This document shows positions 35,590 to 47,210 of a stretch of DNA of 64,000 nucleotides, piece by piece (the first letter of the stretch is position 1; each line of letters begins with the position of its first letter). The position numbers and the translations under genes were made by a program. Location: assembly GCA_037039925.1 (NCBI GenBank), contig JAXRKP010001038.1, positions 62,001-126,000 on the forward strand, written 5' to 3'. The notes under the pieces are model-generated. The model saw only the letters and a program-made list of their open reading frames with translations, made no database searches and was not told where the DNA came from. This stretch comes from Doris montereyensis. Lineage: Eukaryota; Mollusca; Gastropoda; Nudibranchia; Dorididae.

Positions 35590-37030
35590 AGTGGAAGAAA
35601 TTGGAAAAAACTGAAAATTTTACTTTTTCCTCAGAGTGTTGGCATCCAGACGTAAAAAGAAACACTATATGCAAGAGAGAGCACGAATTTCATTGGTTTG
35701 GGAAACGCAGATTGCCTATGGGAGGGGGGGTACTAGGGTTCAAGCTCACTCTAGATGATGCAAATAGTATGTTAGAGCAAATTGTTGAGTTGAGTGGTGG
35801 TTTTATTGATTTGAGTGAAGAGCAAAAAGTTATGAACTTTTAAAACAAATAATTAGCAAAATGAAATCTGTTTCAGACAGAGCCAATTTAGCTTTTAAAA
35901 AATTTCATGAATGGCGTAAAAATGTTTTAAATAATGAAGATATTTCAACACACTTTTATATTGTAATGCCTAAACTTGGTCCACAGCTGTTGAGCACATT
36001 TGAGAAATTGCGGCAAATCGCTTCCCAGAGAGAAAACTTTTAGGGAGGGATAGTCTATGGTTCAACCATTTTCAGTCAAGTAAAAATGCATGTTCAATAA
36101 GAACAATGCTGAGGTTTTGGACTCGTGGGGATGAGAAAACTGGTCAAGAAAACTTAATTCGTGAAGAGTTAAATCCAAATTTTGTAGTTTTAGGAGAAGA
36201 GATTTAATAATATCTTTGAAAATGCATATGCTCTCTTGTACGCAAAGGAACATATTGATGATTTCGCATCTCTAAAACAAATTTTAAAGATGATTCTGAT
36301 TGAATTTAAAAGATACAAGATTGATTTCTGTAGTCGCAGTATTTAACTTTAATCCACATGAAGAGAGTAGAAAAGTGATAGATATGGATCATTTCCTTAT
36401 TATGTTAGGAAAATTGAACTTTTTGACAAATGTATAGCCGAATCTGTGATTTTGTACCCGTTTTTGATGATTTTGATTAACGGAAAACTTTTGTGAAAAG
36501 AATTTCAACTACTTAGTCAAAGAAGTTATAGATAAGAACTATACGAATCCATAACGGGGAATTTGGTGGGGATATTGTTCTCTTGATGTTAAAAAAATAG
36601 ATACGTCCATTTGACAAATTTGCGGAGAACGATTGTTTGGTAAGTATGAAAAATAGAAGGCCACGGTTATCAATATGTGGAAGCATAAATTAACTAAGAT
36701 TGGTTTTTTTTCATGAAAAAAAGATGAAATCAGCCAAAAATATTAGAAAAGATGCCAAGAGGAAGAGCTGCTGCGCATATCAGGAGAATAAGAGAAAGAG
36801 ATGTGAGAAAATTTTGAAGCCGCATTTTAGATGCAATTATGTCAATGGTGCAGAAAACTAGAGTGTTTAGATAACTTAAGGAAAAATGGAACCGCAGAAA
36901 ATTTAAGAAATCAGATAAGATCAGGAAAATATTTTGGATGAAAAACTTTAAAAGTGACAGGACTCCAGTAGGCTTTATTAGACAAATTTATGAAGATGGG
37001 CCTTGTGAGGAATTCTTCAGACTCTGATTC
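35590..37030 (+). pseudogene. Decayed coding-like region of unknown family
   Basis: Successive short frames on the plus strand (35601-35843, 35861-36043 and broken pieces to about 37000) have protein-like composition. Examples are SDRANLAFKKFHEWRKNVLN, FWTRGDEKTGQ and NLIREELNPNFVVLGEE. Many stops interrupt them. The sequence may be a further dead transposon, but I recognise no family signature. Confidence 0.3.
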
Positions 37031-37260
37031 AAATGGATTGATATTGCCTACTTTAATTTTGTATATATACATGATTGTAATGAGTTCCTCGAGCTTGTGT
37101 AGTTTTATCTAAATTGACTTATTCTTTCTATTCATTTTGCATCGTGTATCCCGGCTGCAACAACTGATTCCCGCTATGTTTCAGCTGAGTATAACAACAC
37201 AGAGATACCCAGAAACAAACAGTTGACCTTTAGCCTCTTACTCTTATAATTATTATTTAA

Positions 37261-38400
37261 TTTTAATGTTTTCTTTTTTTTTAGAGACACAAGTAGGCAA
37301 AGTTTCATTTAAGGTTTTTATGATGAAAACCTGATTTTACAAAATATTTTCCCGAGCGTAGTTATTAATTTTAAGCCCACAACTCTGTTTATTTAATTCC
37401 TATTATGATTAAACCCACCATAAATGTATTTCTGACCCTCAAAGCATAAGTATGCAAAGTTTTATTGATGTATCTTTGCATTCAAGATTTTTATGATGAA
37501 AAACCAGTTTTTTGCCTACAACTTTGCTGATTTAGTCTTATCATAATTAGTAACACCATAAATGTATTTCTCTTGACCCTCAAAGCATAAGTATGCAAAT
37601 TTTCATTGATATCTTTGCATTTAAGATTTTTATGATGGAAAAACCTGATTTTTGCCAAAATATATTTCCCGAGCGTAGTTATTAATTTTTGCCCGAAACT
37701 CTGTTTATTTAATTCCTTTTATGATTAAACCCACCATAAATGTATTTCTTGACCCTCAAAGCATAAGTATGCAAAGTTTCATTGATGTATCTTTGCATTT
37801 AAGATTTTTATGATGAAAAACCAGATTTTTTGCCAAAATATTTCCCGGGCGTAGTTATTAATTTTTTGCCCACAACTCTGTTTATTTAATTCCTATTATG
37901 ATTAAACCCACCAGAATTGTATTTCTTGACCCCTAAAGTATAAGTATGCAAAGTTTCATTGATGTATCTTTGCATTTAAGATTTTTATGATGAAAAACCT
38001 GATTTTTGCCTAAATATTTTCCCAAGCGTAAATTACTATTGTTTGCCCACAACTCTGTTGATTTAGTTCTTATCATAATTATAACACCATAAATGTATGT
38101 CTTGACCTCAAGCATAAGTATGCAAAGTTTCATTGATGTATCTGCATTTAAGATTTTTATGATGGAAAACCTGATTTTGCCAAAATATCTTCCCCGGAGG
38201 TAATTTATTAATTTTAGCTCACAACTTTGTTTATTTAGTTGTTATCATAATTAAAACACCAGAAATGCATTTCTTGACACTCTAAGCATAAGTATGCAAA
38301 GTTTCATTGGTGTATCTTACCATTTAAGATTTTTATGATGAAAAACCTGATTTTTGCCAAAATATCTTCCCGAGCCCAAATTAAGCTTTTGCCCGGTTTG
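37261..38400. repeat. Satellite array, ~175-bp unit, seven copies
   Basis: The landmark AAGTATGCAAAGTTTCATTG (with variants) occurs at 37291, 37448, 37589, 37765, 37942, 38116 and 38290. Spacings are 157, 141, 176, 177, 174 and 174. Each unit also holds AAGATTTTTATGATGAAAAA, GCCAAAATAT.TTCCCG.GC and an ATTAA.CCACCATAAATGTA stretch. The left copies are shortened by deletions while the right ones are regular. Confidence 0.92.
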
Positions 38401-38639
38401 GTTGTATAATAATTCAGAAAATTCTTTCTAGGTCTCTGAAAAATTAGCTAACTGTCTGGCACCATATCTGCATTTAAGGGACGTTATATGGTCTTTCTAT
38501 GATTTGTGGCATGTTTATGTACTCTCAAAATGCCATTTTTATCATTCTACCAAAATCATGTGTCGCACAATGTATATATTGGTTGTCTTGGTGGTGGTGT
38601 CAACATGATATAAGTTGTGGATAGGTTATCCATGTTTTA

Positions 38640-38760
38640 CCTCTTTTAACTATTATCTTCCATTATCTTATCATCATCATCATCATTATCTTCGTCATCA
38701 TCGTCAGCTTCATCAGAATCATCATCATCATTGCCATCAATGTTATTGTTTTCATTGTTG
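38640..38760. repeat. (ATC)n-rich imperfect microsatellite
   Basis: CATCATCATCATCATT and related triplets with TTCGTCATCATCG are present over about 100 bp. It lies just before the splice-acceptor-like start of the next coding remnant. Confidence 0.8.
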
Positions 38761-38831
38761 TTGCTTTTAAAGTTTAAGCTATTTAGTGTCATATCTAATG
38801 AATTGCTGTTGGTTCTTTTTATCTAACTAAC

Positions 38832-39681
38832 AGGTCATCCACCGAAAGACAGGCAGGGCCAAACATGACAATCGTCCCCACAAGCTGACCGACGAAGCAA
38901 AGCAAGCCATTCAAAATCATATCTCCTCCTTTCGAGGAAGGTCGTCACACTATTCATGTGAAAAACGCGAAAGCTTTATTTACCTGAGGAGCTGAATATT
39001 TCCAAAATGTTTCAATTATTCAAAACAAAACACCCAGAAATAACAGTGAAGTATGAAACATATCGAACAATTATAAATGCAGACTTCAACATAGGTTTTG
39101 GCTATCCGAGAAAGGATACCTGCACTCTGTGTGACGAATTTGTCATGAAATTGCAGCATATTGATTCTGCACTTGCCAAAGCTGACAATGATCATCAACA
39201 GTTAACACAGCAGCGTCCCAAGCTCTCATGGCAGAGAGAGAACTACACACAACATTTTTTGTGATGGAAGTGCTGGACAAAACAAAAATTACACGTTGTT
39301 TAGATTCTTCCACTATTTAGTTCATACTAAAAAGCGTTTACAGAATGTCAAGGTATGCTTTCCTATCAGAGGCCATTCTTACCTTGAACGTGATCGTGAC
39401 ATGTAATGTCAACACCAAGGCTGACGTCCAGCTGCCGGAGGATTTGGTACAGCTGTCTTCACAGAAACAAGACAAAAGCCGTCGCCTTTCAATGTCATCA
39501 CACATCACAAAATTCATTCTTTGCATTCACCAATTTTCTTAAAGGTGATTACAAAGCAACCTGTCGTGTGCCAACAAGACCGATAAGAGAGCTACAGTTT
39601 GAGAGCACCAAACCAAACCTGATGGTCTATCGCAATAACTGGAATGGTCACTTTGAAACTTCTGTTCACGGAAACCAATAG
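38832..39681 (+). pseudogene. Transposase-like multicopy gene (DTCxxCD / CDGxAGQNKNY type)
   Basis: After ACTAACAG (a fair splice acceptor) the text reads GRAKHDNRPHKLTDEAKQAI and HISSFRGRSSHYSCEKRES. A shift follows, then PEELNISKMFQLFKTKHPE, NADFNIGFGYPRKDTCTLCD, another shift, FFCDGSAGQNKNYTLFRFFH and VCFPIRGHSYLERDRDM, and finally FLKGDYKATCRVPTRPIREL to a stop at 39681. This order (SHY, DTCxxCD, CDGxxGQNKN, RGHSYxxxD) is that of a multicopy family spread in insects and molluscs that looks like an RNase H-fold transposase; I do not give a formal family name. At least three frameshifts make this copy dead. The N-terminal cysteine exon expected for the family may be the ORF at 28.7-29.1 kb. 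Confidence 0.65.
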
Positions 39682-39689
39682 GAAAAGGG

Positions 39690-40830
39690 AAAAAGCTGAA
39701 TAAAAAATACAACCACCCTGCAACTGCTAGCTACTCAAAATCTATTCCAATCACAGTGATTAGAACTATGCGTTTTCATTTTAAGAGATTCAAATTTTGC
39801 CTCTTGTCATAAATTTCTGTCATTATTGAATTTATTGGCACACTTTTGTTAAAATTATGTTGACGTTAGAAGTCCTATGTAAGAGATCAATTTTGTGTGT
39901 CTTGTGTTTCCTCTATATGTGGGAAAGTGCATATAAAAAAATTGTTTTAGCATCACTAATGATATATTGATTTTAACACCCAGGTCTAAAAGTTTTCCTA
40001 ATTTTTTATTCTAATTCTATCCTTTACAATGAACATTTTGATACCTTCAGAGTCTAAATTGATTCGAAAATAAAATTTTAACAGCTTTGATTCTTTCTTT
40101 TTATTATCTTCAAAGGTCATGAGTTCTTAGATCAGGGTGGAGATGGGGAAACTGACAAATTTACCCCTAAGCCTTAGTGGAGTTGTCACTTATTGTCATA
40201 TTCATATTTCACCCTAAGCCTTAGAGTGACTTGCTTTTCATGGACATTTTTGCAAAACAAAACATGCCAGCCATCAATGATTTACTGGCAACTGAATCCT
40301 GACTCCAACACATTATATTTATATAAGGCTAGCGTTTTCACCTCTGTGTCATCAACACTAGTTTTCTATTGTAATTCGGCATGAAGAACTACATACATGT
40401 ATTTATAATGAAAAAACAAATGTTACTATTTCTCTCACGGGTACAATGTAATTCCTTTTCTTGTTTTTTTTTTCAACCATTCAAATTTGCTCAGACATGG
40501 ATTGTGCCAGTCAAGACAGAAAGACTTCCCTACCTGCCAAGTGCCAGAATTTTTTATTCTTCCCCATCCAATTTAACTATTGAAGATCAAGTGTATAGAT
40601 GATAGATGTTAACCATTTTCCGCTTTGTCACGTGTGCATTTACAAAGAAACCAAAAGAGTAGCAAGTGTAAGCTGAGTTTAAAAGTGTTTGGATTAGAGC
40701 CCATGAACAGATGACAAGCCATGTGGTATGACTGTGAGACAAAAGCTAGAAAACAAGAGAGTCGGTACAGAAACAATGAAAAAAGTATCACTAACGCTCA
40801 CAGAAAGGTGGATTTGAGCGCCAAGTAAGC
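39690..40830. other. AT-rich spacer with weak frames
   Basis: No gene can be assigned. A plus frame at 40381-40602 (ending YSSPSNLTIEDQVYR) could be a downstream fragment of the preceding transposase-like gene, but I cannot support this. CCCTAAGCCTTAG occurs twice near 40166 and 40211. Confidence 0.35.
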
Positions 40831-40834
40831 CACG

Positions 40835-40970
40835 AAGAGCAAGGTGAATTGTGTTTTAGAGTGTCCACACACACCAATAAGAGCAAGGTGAATTGTGTGT
40901 TTTAGAGTGTCCACACACGCCAATAAGAGCAAGGTGAATTGTGTGTTTTAGAGTGTCCATGCATGCCAAC
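40835..40970. repeat. 44/46-bp tandem repeat, three copies
   Basis: AAGAGCAAGGTGAATTGTGT starts at 40835, 40879 and 40925, each followed by TTTTAGAGTGTCCA and a CACACxCC spacer. The first unit is two bases shorter. Confidence 0.93.
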
Positions 40971-41569
40971 AATAACACCAAGGGCCGGGGCATCTCCTTT
41001 TCCAGGTTACAAGGAGTGTCTCCATTGCTTTAGAATGCCTGCAAGCCTTGTGAGTAAGTGTGTGCTTTCACTTGCCATTCATGGCAATGCTTCACTTCTA
41101 GTGGGACAAGGACACTGCACATCTTAATCTTCACCATGTCTTCTTATAGCAACGTGACAATGATACTTTGTTCAATTGGAATTTAACCAAATTTACAGTA
41201 ACAGCAAGGTGAAAGAAAAACGAAAGAGTGAAAGGAAATGAGTTGACCTACCAGTAGATCCACAGAACAGTTAAGAATAAAACTTTTCTTTCTATCAATG
41301 GAAGACAGGATTTTATACAGTGATATGCACGGGCGTAAAAGGCAAAAAATTCAAGGTTATTGATGAATACATCTATGAAAATCAAATCTTGAGACATTTG
41401 AGAACATCTACAAAAGGAAGGAATTTGAAGTGAACCCTGTCCACAATGGAGGTCAGGAACGAATTTTCAAGAATTGATTTGACTGACAACTGACAGGATT
41501 TGAAGCCTTTCTGTGTTGACGTTAAACACACTTTCCTGTCACCACAGCAAACTATTGTCTTCGTCCCCT

Positions 41570-41850
41570 TATTCTCATGCCAATGTCATCACAGCATAAT
41601 AATTGCCTCCATCTTAAGAGTCTCATGTCAATGTCATCACAGCATAATAATTCCTCCATCCTAAGAGTCATAATCATGTCAATGTCAGTACCCCAAGTCT
41701 ACCCTTGATCCAAGCAACCTATATGTCAGTACCCCAAGTCTACCCTTGATCCAAGCAACCTATATGTCAGTACCCCAAGTCTACCCTTGATCCAAGCAAC
41801 CTATACCAATGGTATGTCAATATCAGTACCCCAAGTTTATCCTTGAGCCG
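41570..41850. repeat. Two adjacent minisatellites (about 54 bp x2 and 41 bp x3.5)
   Basis: The first array repeats CAATGTCATCACAGCATAAT with CCTCCATC.TAAGAGT twice from about 41580. The second repeats ATGTCAGTACCCCAAGTCTA plus CCCTTGATCCAAGCAACCTAT at 41682, 41723 and 41764, with a partial fourth copy at about 41817. The hAT element at 41864 was inserted right beside this array. Confidence 0.92.
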
Positions 41851-41863
41851 AGGATACGCCTAG

Positions 41864-43345
41864 CAGGGTTGCCAATTTGGCACGTTTAAAATCTGTTTGG
41901 CACGAAAAAAAATGGTTTGGCAAGTTGGCACTTTTTGGGTTCTGGCCCTGGCTTACTGTTAAGTTTCCTCTTCCTGTTTCTCTGTGGTTTCGTTTTTAAA
42001 CACGTGGTTGTTGTAGGAGTATTTTCCTTAATTAAGTGAGAAATACATTTTATTTTGTGATTAAAGACACACGGCCTCTAAAAGAAATGGAAAACTTCAT
42101 AATATGACAGTGGTAGAAAATATCGAAAGGAGTGGGAGGAACAATTCACATGGATGAGGCAATCCAAGGAAGGTTCAGATAAAGCATTTTGTAGATATTG
42201 TCATGTGGAGATTGCAGCACGTACAAGCTGTCTCAGGGTACATGAAGGGACCGACAAACATAAACTCAAAGCCTCATCCAAAAACATAAATTCTCTTGCT
42301 CAAATGTTCAGAAAACAGCTGGGGAAAAGGAGGGTGAATTGACAAAAGAAAAAAAAAAGAAATGGACCTAGATATCGCAGTGTTTGTGGCATGCCATACA
42401 GCAATCAAAACTGTGGATCATCTTGGCCAGGTTGTAAGGAAACATGGTGAAGGAAGTTCGATAGGGAAGATGAAAATGGGAAGAACAAAATGTAGTGCTT
42501 TAATAAACCGTGTAATAGCGCCTACTTTGAAAGAGGAACTGAAAGAAGACATCCATGGCAAACGGCATGTTGTGATGATAGATGAATCAACAGATGTATC
42601 AATTCAAAAGCTTTTATGCATCACCGATTCGTATGTTCATGATACAGAGGGAGTACAATATGTGTTTCTTGGGCTGGAAACAAATGCTCAATCAGTCTTT
42701 GAAACATTGGAAAGGGAGTTAGAAGGCTTTGGTTTGAGAATTGAGGATTGCATTGGCTTTGCAAATGATGGAGTATCTGTTATGGTGGTAAACAACAACA
42801 GTGTTTGGACAAGAATCAAGGAGAAGGCACCCAACTGTACCCATCTTAAATGCATGTGCCACTCCCTGGCACTTTGTATACAACATGCCTTTAACAAGTT
42901 GCCATCCAATCTTGGGTTTCTACTCAAAGAGATCCCAAACTGGTTTGCCCACAGCGATCTCTGGAGACAGGATTTTCACAACTGTTTGAGACAGTGAACA
43001 CAGAGCATGAAACTGAACAAGTTGTAGCTCAAGCATAGCTATTTTCAAAAGTGTCGACAACAACATGGCTGGTGAGAGGGAAAGTATTAAACAATTTGCT
43101 GCTTAACTGGGAAGAATTAACATTGTATTTCACCTCGGCAGAACTACAGGCTCAACAAGACTGAAAATTCAAAGCCAGGCTGTTAAAGGAGATGCTGCTT
43201 GATCAGTTAACAAATTTTATCAGAGGCTCTAAAGTATAAAAGAAACAACATCGATTTTTTAAGGTTTGGCAAGTTTTTAAGGCATTTGGCCAAGTTTTCG
43301 TGACTGATTTGGCAAGTTGCTCTGAAAAAAAAACTATCAACCCTG
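41864..43345 (+). mobile_element. hAT element with terminal inverted repeats and 8-bp target duplication
   Basis: The left end CAGGGTTG (41864) is mirrored by CAACCCTG at the right end (43338-43345). Outside lie ACGCCTAG (41856-41863) and ATGCCTAG (43346-43353), an 8-bp duplication with one mismatch, which is the hAT hallmark. Subterminal TTTGGCAAGTT and TTGGCA motifs repeat at both ends. The total of 1,482 bp is short for an autonomous hAT. The encoded transposase (next entry) lacks its C-terminal dimerisation region, so this is an internally deleted copy with intact ends. Confidence 0.85.
42090..43250 (+). pseudogene. hAT transposase with BED-like finger (ZBED/SCAND3-like), truncated
   Basis: The piece 42154-42342 carries a zinc finger of pattern CRYC...HEGTDKH. 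After a stop, 42362-42997 (211 codons) reads VVMIDESTDVSIQKLLCI (first catalytic aspartate region), EGFGLRIEDCIGFANDGVSV, then HLKCMCHSLALCIQHAFNKL. This C-x-C-H block is typical of hAT transposases of the ZBED/SCAND3 kind. After a shift at about 42940, LFETVNTEHETE and WLVRGKVLNNLLLNWEEL follow to about 43250. One in-frame stop (TGA at 42340) and at least one shift inactivate it. It lies wholly inside the terminal repeats. Confidence 0.8.
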
Positions 43346-43560
43346 ATGCCTAGGCCTGAGCGTGACTCTGGGTAGTTTATTGGCTTATTCTCTAACGGTC
43401 AAAGGGACATCAGCAGTTAAAATTTTTACTATATGTTTAGAATAACGTCCCTTGATTGTGGCGGCACTTTCTAGTTTCACTTTCATTTTAATTTGCAACG
43501 TGCTGTCATTTTACTTCTGATGTGTTTACGCACTGTTCCAACGTGTTTCAAAGTCCCAAG

Positions 43561-44930
43561 ATGAGTCGTGAAGGGGAACGTTATACTATAGGCCTTGATG
43601 GAGTGCATTAGAAGTTCTAGAGGAGATCGCAAGTGATGATGATGATAGTGATAACAATGATCTGTATAACAGCGATGATTCAGACAGTGATGGTGAGGGA
43701 AATTTGTCTCCAAGTCTAATGGGTAGATGCAATCAGGAAGAAATTGCTGAGATGAGTAATGATAGATTGAGATATAGCAGTCCCGGGCCATCTAATTCTG
43801 TGGATAGGTCAAGATCTAGAGGGAAAAAGAAGTATGTCCAGATCTAGATGTAACTCTAAATCCGGTAGTGACCAAGACCAAAGAATAAACAATGTGGACA
43901 GGAAGGGAAGAGGCAGAGGTAGATCTCCACGCGGTGGCCGTGGTGTTGGCCATGGTAGAGGAACAAGAGGTGGGTGTGCAAGGCAGACCACCTTGATTAG
44001 TTCATGGACAGAGGCAGACCACCTTGATTAGTTCATGGACAGAGGCAGACCACCTTGATTAGTTCATGGACAGAGGCAGACCACCTTGATTAGTTCATGG
44101 ACAGAGGCAGACCACCTTGATTAGTTCATGGACAGAGGCAGGATTAGTTCATGGACAGAGGCAGACCACCTTGATCAGTTCATGGACAGAGGCAGACCGC
44201 CTTGATTAGTTCACGGGCAGAGGCAGACCACCTTGATTAGTTCATGGACAGAGGCAGACCACCTTGATTAGTTCATGGACAGAGGCAGACCACCTTGATT
44301 AGTTCATGGACAGAGGCAAACCACCTTGATTAGTTCATGGACAGAGGCAGACCACCTTGATTAATTCATGGACAGAGGCAAACCACCTTGATTAGTTCAT
44401 GGACAGAGGCAGACCACCTTGATCAGTTCATGGACAGAGGCAGACCACCTTGATTAGTTCATGGACAGAGGCAGACCACCTTGATTAGTTCACGGGCAGA
44501 GGCAGGGGCTGATCTTCCCAACACTGCAATGTACATCAAACTCAGCGATCCACGTAGACACAACAAACTTTGTTCCTGTGGATTATTTTCATTTCTTCAT
44601 GAATGAAGATATTCTCAACCATATTGTGCACCAGACAAATTTGTATGCAGCACAATAGACTGACGCCAATCCGAATTTGCCAGTGTATTCGCATGTCCAA
44701 GCGTGGACGGAAACAACGGCAGATGAGACCAAGCAGTTCTTAGCACTTGTGTTTCTCATGGGACTCGTGAAAATGCCGACAATAGAACACTACTGGAGTA
44801 CTTGCTAATTTACAAGCATTTTCCGCTTTCAACTTCTGCTGAAATTTTGCATTTCAATGACAACTCCCTCCTCGAGATGATCCAGCCTACGATAGGCTAT
44901 ACAAAAATTCGCCCCATATTTAAAAACATT
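43561..44930 (+). pseudogene. piggyBac transposase, N-terminal half
   Basis: The frame opens with an ATG at 43561 (MSREGERYTI) and continues through acidic and Gly/Arg-rich sequence (43834-44031, GRGRGRSPRGGRGVGHGRG) into a 31-bp minisatellite. Beyond it, shifted frames read ADLPNTAMYIKLSDPRR, SHVQAWTETTADETKQFLAL, FLMGLVKMPTIEHYWST and KHFPLSTSAEILHFNDNSLL, the first conserved piggyBac core blocks. The copy stops near 44930, so catalytic DDD residues downstream are missing. The acidic and RG-rich head is common to mollusc PGBD-like proteins. Confidence 0.8.
43982..44500. repeat. 31-bp minisatellite, 17 units, within piggyBac coding sequence
   Basis: Unit GGCAGACCACCTTGATTAGT plus TCATGGACAGA starts at 43982 and recurs every 31 bp to 44470. 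One short unit of 23 bp begins at 44137. The sum is 519 bp, a multiple of three. The flanking coding text on both sides (..TTLISSWTEA and ADLPN..) would be continuous if a single unit were present. Point variants such as GATCAG, CACGGG and GGCAAACC mark individual units. Confidence 0.93.
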
Positions 44931-45004
44931 GTTTTTCTCAAATGGAAATTGTGATAACACAAGTATAATTTCCTTTTTTAAAGGATCAATAAAGATAAAG
45001 ATGA

Positions 45005-45921
45005 TTGAAATTGAAATATTGGATCATTTTCACAAAAGGTTCCAACAGTTTTTTTGGCCAAGACTATTCTTTGAAGGATCCACCAAGTACTTCCACTGCA
45101 CTAAATTTCGCAGATGAGGCACATCATATAGCTATGCACCAAGTTGTGGACCAGATTAAAAAGACAGACCACTATACTTATGCCTCTGATGAACAGCATG
45201 AGGATGCCGTGCACACGTCATCTAGAGACAATCTCAAGTCCTTCCTAGCAGACAGAGAGGGAATACCATGCTGTCAACGAAACGAAATTGTAAAGAAGGT
45301 GTTTGGCTGTCAGTCTCTTGCAAACTGCTTCAGACCACATTGATTTCTCAGACAACATGCATTTCCTGGCTGAGGGTATGTCTGATGAAACCAGAGGGTA
45401 CCTGCTAAAGATTGTGTTGCCCCCGCTGATGCAGAATCTCCAAGGTCTACAACGCCTGACTCCATCGACAAGACAACAAGTGGACAAACAACAACTCTGA
45501 AAGCATAAACCACGTGCTTAAACACGCGGTCTCTTGGAAATCGTTTAAGCTTGTAGATCTGATTAAAAAGCTTCAGGGTGTGGTCAAAGCCCAGTACCGA
45601 GAAGTCCAGCGATCGTTCTTTGGATCAGGCGAGTATGAACTATGCTGTGAGTTCTGGCGATTCAATGTGCAGCCAGACACCTGGTTCATGAAAAATGACA
45701 CCCAGAAGCAGCGCCACTACCATCACTTCCTGACAACAGTCAAAGATGTAGACGTTGTCCGCACCACTGATGGCACGAGGACAGTGACGGAGCCAAAACA
45801 CCGTGGCAAGAAACCTGGCCAAGTGAAGAGAAAGCGAGCTGCTAAGACACATCCACCCCATGCAAGAAAGCAAAAAGCAATAATCAAACAAGTTGATGGT
45901 CTATGCCCACAAAAGGGTTAG
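45005..45921 (+). pseudogene. MULE-like transposase remnant, C-terminal part
   Basis: Broken frames read ADEAHHIAMHQVVDQIKKT (near 45105) and, at 45490-45921, TNNNSESINHVLKHAVSWKS and KLVDLIKKLQGVVKAQYREV. These are followed by FGSGEYELCCEFWRFNVQP, WFMKNDTQKQRHYHHF, and a basic tail ending at 45919. The NNxSESxNHxLK and ELxKLxxxVxxQxxEVxRxxxGxGEY pattern is what I know from Mutator-like transposases of marine invertebrates, but there is no visible SWIM finger. Family assignment is by style and remains tentative. It abuts the piggyBac half just upstream. Confidence 0.45.
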
Positions 45922-45924
45922 AGG

Positions 45925-47040
45925 GAAAGTTGACTAGCTGCCACTGCTGATACTGATGGTTATACTAAATAATCATTATTGTGTATTGGTTTGATAACAC
46001 CTTTTGAGTTTTCACGTTTTTGATCTGCAATCAGTTATGATTGAAGGGGGCCAACTAATATTCCTACTTTTTTTATGATATTCACAATGTTTTTGTGCAT
46101 TTTTTTAGATTCATGTTAGCCCTGTATCGTGTCCCAAAGTTTATGGATGATTACTATTGTACATTTTTTGATAATAGTTTGCTTACTAATGTTACTAGCA
46201 TGGCCTTTCTGTACCTATTGATAGGCCAACTTCCACATAAACTCATTATGTTGATAATTATTCTTGTGCGTAATTTTTTTGGTTTGTTTGGGTTTTTTTG
46301 GGGGTTTTTTTGTTATTTTTTTTGTGTGTGTGTGGGTTTTATATTATTTTTTTTATGATGCAGATAATGAAGTCATTTTTTTCCTTGTATATAATGATGA
46401 TAGGCCTACTTCTACTTGTTTGTATGGAGTCGATACTGACTTCTGGTTCCTCACGCTGTGCTACGAGACCAGTCAGCATCGCTATGCTTGCTAACAATAA
46501 ATAATGTGCATATTTTTTCATGCATTTAACAAAGGCCCGTTGGTGATTTTTTCTTTTTGTAAATTTAATAGGCCTACTACTCTCATTGATAAATGTAATT
46601 TACATTGATAAATCTCATATCGTCATTGATAAATTTAATATTGATTGATAAATCTGATATTGTCTTCTACGACTATCAATATTTTGATAGTGATGGTGAT
46701 AGTGATAGTAATTATTATTTTGCTCCTTTCTTTAAGGCCGAAATTCATTCGTTTCTGACTTGCCAAATTGTGCTAAAAGTGCCATCGGCATACTACCACT
46801 ACATTACGATGCTGTGCATTATATTCTATACAGAAAAGTCAATCAACCAGTGTCTCTTACTTTTCATTTGTGAATTCATGTGGTGCCCAACACACAGACA
46901 CACTCACACACACAGACACACACACTCACACAATAAAGACTAAAGTGAAAGTAGAAGAATAAAGATGAAGCATCTCTCAGTAAAAAAAAGTTTTCATGAG
47001 ATGTAGTCTGTTATTTAATAAGTAGGGCCTAGGCAAAAGT
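45925..47040. other. T-rich spacer
   Basis: No gene is recognised. G/T-only stretches at 46270-46350 create phenylalanine-glycine frames that are artefacts. TTGATAAAT is repeated several times between 46580 and 46650. A CA-rich run with CACAGACACAC lies at 46890-46932. Confidence 0.5.
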
Positions 47041-47120
47041 GCGATTAAGGGGGGTTTCGAGGGGGTTCCGTGGAGTTCCGCGGTAAATAGTTAACCCTTC
47101 TCACAAGCCTCCGATCAGCG

Positions 47121-47210
47121 GTTCTAAAGTGGGAGCAATAGGAAGACGGCTTGAAGTCCCGTTTGCCTGACCTAAGTCGTCACCCTATTATTACTGCCAC
47201 TTTAGCACGG
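47121..47210. repeat. Hairpin of satellite unit 1 (diverged)
   Basis: GGTTCTAAAGTGGGAGCAAT on the left pairs with ATTACTGCCACTTTAGCAC on the right with some mismatches. It is the first of five such hairpins. Between this one and the following GGTTCAACGTATCTCG the L1-like segment and second arm are deleted. Confidence 0.8.

Noticed and set aside
37261..38400. Possible CRISPR or gene-family array
   Set aside because: Units of ~175 bp are homologous along their full length and AT-rich, as in a satellite, with no unique spacers.
43982..44500. CRISPR-like appearance of regular 31-bp repeats
   Set aside because: Units are contiguous with no spacers, lie in eukaryotic transposase coding sequence, and no cas-type gene is present.
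46095..46504. Hydrophobic frames rich in phenylalanine
   Set aside because: They arise from T- and G-rich low-complexity sequence and have no supporting structure.
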